Assembly (NCBI GenBank): GCA_030530525.1
Contig: JAUMUT010000004.1
Span: 40,794-104,793, forward strand
DNA length: 64,000 bases
Reading direction: 5' to 3'
DNA from: Capnocytophaga sp.
GTDB lineage: Bacteria > Bacteroidota > Bacteroidia > Flavobacteriales > Flavobacteriaceae
Part shown: piece after piece, positions 62,344 through 64,000 of the stretch
Position numbering within the stretch: the first letter of the stretch is position 1
Layout: each line of letters opens with the position of its first letter
Made by a program: the position numbers and the translations under genes
The notes under the pieces: generated by a model
What the model saw: only the letters and a program-made list of their open reading frames with translations
Told to the model about the DNA's origin: nothing
Databases searched by the model: none

Positions 62344-62943
62344 ATGAAAAAAGCACTCATTCTTATAGATATTCAGAACGATTTTATATCAGGAAGCCTT
62401 CCTGTTGCTCATTCGGAAGAGATAATTACTCCTGTTAATGAGTTAATGAACCAATTTGAACATATAATTGCCACACAAGATTGGCATCCTACCGAACATT
62501 TTAGCTTTTTTATCCATCATAAAGGAAAAAAACTATTTGATGTGATAGAAAAAGACGGATATACACAAACATTATGGCCTCCGCATTGCATTCAAGGAGG
62601 AAAAGGTGCAGATTTTTATCCTTCACTCAATACCAAACCTATTTCGTTAATCATAAGAAAAGGAACGAATCCAGAAATTGATAGTTATAGCGCATTTTTT
62701 GATAATCAGAAGCTAAAAAACACAGGATTGGACGGATATTTAAAAGGATTGCAAATAGAAGAACTTCATTTTGTAGGTATTGCAGCAGATTATTGTGTGT
62801 ATTATTCAATGAAAGATGCGTTAGAATTGGGTTATAAAGTCGTTTTACACGAAAATTGTACTCGTGCAATACAAAAAGAAGCCTTTGAAATACAAAAGAA
62901 AGAACTTTTAGAGCATAAAAACTTCAAAATAGTTTCTAATTAA
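62344..62943 (+). CDS. pncA: Nicotinamidase
   Basis: Deamidates nicotinamide to nicotinate for NAD salvage. Catalytic triad residues are seen: aspartate in LILIDIQNDFI, lysine in LIIRKGTNPEIDSYSAF, and cysteine in VGIAADYCVYYS. The metal site is in ATQDWHPTEHFSF. Length 199 aa is typical. Confidence 0.94.
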   Translation: MKKALILIDIQNDFISGSLPVAHSEEIITPVNELMNQFEHIIATQDWHPTEHFSFFIHHKGKKLFDVIEKDGYTQTLWPPHCIQGGKGADFYPSLNTKPISLIIRKGTNPEIDSYSAFFDNQKLKNTGLDGYLKGLQIEELHFVGIAADYCVYYSMKDALELGYKVVLHENCTRAIQKEAFEIQKKELLEHKNFKIVSN

Positions 62944-62961
62944 CGATAAAAATAGTAAAAA

Positions 62962-63831
62962 ATGCGTTTCGGAATCATTATTCCTGTTCATAATGAGGAA
63001 AAATATTTGTCAAAAACCTTAGATTCTTTATTAAAACAGACCTTTTTGCCTCATCAAATCATTATTGTAGATGATAATTCCACAGATAATACGGCAAATA
63101 TAATATCGGACTACGTAAAAAAGCATTCTATTATTAAAACAATATACCGAAGTTCTTCCGAAGAGAGATTGCCAGGAGGTAAAATAGTACAAGCATTCTA
63201 CACAGGGCTTAATTTGTTGGAAAATGTAGATATTATTTGTAAATTTGATGCAGATACGATATTTCCAGACAATTATATTGAGAAAATAAATCAATATTAT
63301 GAAGAAAATCCTAATATTGGTATGTGCGGAGGGGTTTGTAGTATTAAAAAGGGGGATAATTGGGTAATAGAGAACCTTACAGATAAGAAACACCTTCGTG
63401 GAGGGATAAAAAGTTATAGAAAATCCTGTTTGGATAGTATTGGCGGACTGAAAAAGGATATGGGGTGGGATACAATAGATGAACTTTTAGCAAAATACCA
63501 TCATTGGGAAGTGAAAATAGATACTAATTTGATAGTAAAACACTTAAAGCCTACCGCAAGCGCCTATAATAGCAAGTCAAAATATATGCAAGGCGAGATG
63601 TTCTATCGTATGCGATACGGATTTATACTAAGTATGTTGGCAAGTATTAAATTATCTTATAAAAAGAGGAATTTTACCTTACTTATGAATTATATAAAAG
63701 GATATTTTAAAGCAAAATCAGAGAAAAATAGCTTTTTAGTAAGTAAAGAAGAAGGAAAATGGATTCGTAATTATCGTTGGAATAATATTTTTAATAAAAT
63801 TAATCCTATAAATATATTTAAAAAGAAATAA
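62962..63831 (+). CDS. Family 2 glycosyltransferase
   Basis: GT-A glycosyltransferase using a nucleotide sugar. It starts GIIIPVHNEEKYLSKTLDSLLKQT, then IIVDDNSTDNTANI and KFDADTIFP (the DxD metal site). The C-terminal third is basic and has no clear membrane helix. At 289 aa it is a single domain; acceptor and sugar are unknown. It is 18 bases after pncA and may be the last gene of the SIMPL-pncA-glycosyltransferase unit. Confidence 0.88.
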   Translation: MRFGIIIPVHNEEKYLSKTLDSLLKQTFLPHQIIIVDDNSTDNTANIISDYVKKHSIIKTIYRSSSEERLPGGKIVQAFYTGLNLLENVDIICKFDADTIFPDNYIEKINQYYEENPNIGMCGGVCSIKKGDNWVIENLTDKKHLRGGIKSYRKSCLDSIGGLKKDMGWDTIDELLAKYHHWEVKIDTNLIVKHLKPTASAYNSKSKYMQGEMFYRMRYGFILSMLASIKLSYKKRNFTLLMNYIKGYFKAKSEKNSFLVSKEEGKWIRNYRWNNIFNKINPINIFKKK

Positions 63832-63866
63832 ATAAGATTTATCAATAAGTAAAATAGAATAATAGT

Positions 63867-63907
63867 AATAAGTTTTCTAACTATATCGTTGGGAAACTTA
63901 TTTTTTT
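63867..63907 (+). terminator. Terminator after the glycosyltransferase
   Basis: AATAAGTTTTCT (63867-63878) pairs imperfectly with GGGAAACTTATT (63891-63902), then TTTTT. The remaining 90 bases to the window end are AT-rich without features. Confidence 0.65.
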
Positions 63908-64000
63908 ATAATAAGAATAATAAAAAGCAAAAATCAAATAAAAATAATATTTAGTAAAAATAGTAAATGTAATAAGTAAAAATATAAAAAATATAGGTAA

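Noticed and set aside
1..64000. CRISPR arrays, insertion sequences, prophage, tRNA or rRNA genes
   Set aside because: No regularly spaced direct repeats, transposase motifs, phage structural genes or tRNA-like cloverleaf/T-loop sequences were seen. The xerD gene is of the housekeeping type.

Overview
The window looks like a stretch of core chromosome from an AT-rich member of the Bacteroidota, most likely class Flavobacteriia. By eye about one third of bases are G or C; I did not compute this. The evidence for the lineage is: promoters of the Bacteroidota type (TTG, then 19-20 bases, then TAnnTTTG) instead of -35/-10 boxes; almost no Shine-Dalgarno sequences; acpP-fabF-rnc; tsaD divergent from tamB; an amidase divergent from an LptD-like protein followed by ridA; bshA (bacillithiol); DUF6261-type proteins; and a clade II, lipoprotein-type nitrous oxide reductase cluster. 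Genus is not resolved; a Capnocytophaga-like or Weeksellaceae-like host would fit. I see no phage, insertion sequence, CRISPR array, rRNA or tRNA.

Layout. 0-3.6 kb: phosphopantetheinyl transferase, DUF4268 protein, ZIP metal transporter, pyrD and an unknown anchored protein. 3.6-6.8 kb: CcoI-type copper ATPase divergent from a Crp/Fnr regulator. 7-8.4 kb: DUF6261-like protein and a sugar acetyltransferase. 8.5-13 kb (minus strand): fatty acid and RNA genes, namely accA with a translationally coupled 36-aa lipoprotein, then acpP-fabF-rnc-clpS-trmB. 13.3-18.7 kb (minus): repeat-containing OmpA-family protein, YgjV-like/TlpA-like pair, secreted C1 peptidase, and trmD with a coiled-coil membrane protein. 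19-22.1 kb: second DUF6261-like protein, a GNAT acetyltransferase and arginine decarboxylase. 22.7-30 kb (plus): SPOR-domain surface protein, hydrolase-yihA-DegT aminotransferase, pdhB, xerD and ychF.

30.2-36.9 kb (minus) is the main accessory block: cytochrome c lipoprotein, nosZ, a NosB-like membrane protein, nosL, nosD, nosF and nosY. It should reduce N2O to N2 in the periplasm and mature the copper centres. It is split by three strong hairpins. The CcoI-type ATPase and the Crp/Fnr protein earlier in the window fit the same low-oxygen respiratory lifestyle.

37-47.7 kb: bshA-tsaD, divergent tamB, then prmC, an AI-2E family permease, a THUMP-like methyltransferase and birA. 47.9-54.5 kb: rsfS-ftsH, a pyrimidine-dimer glycosylase, rng, a 30-aa very basic protein beside HU, and lpdA. 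54.6-63.8 kb: thioesterase, dnaA with a low-molecular-weight phosphatase, amidase divergent from lptD, ridA, a SIMPL protein, pncA and a glycosyltransferase.

Most genes are housekeeping. I did not find a clear new multi-gene system. The best leads are small: two unlisted tiny proteins, unusual TTG starts, hairpins dividing the nos operon, a 23-residue repeat in the OmpA protein, and a possible peptide-encoding leader before arginine decarboxylase.
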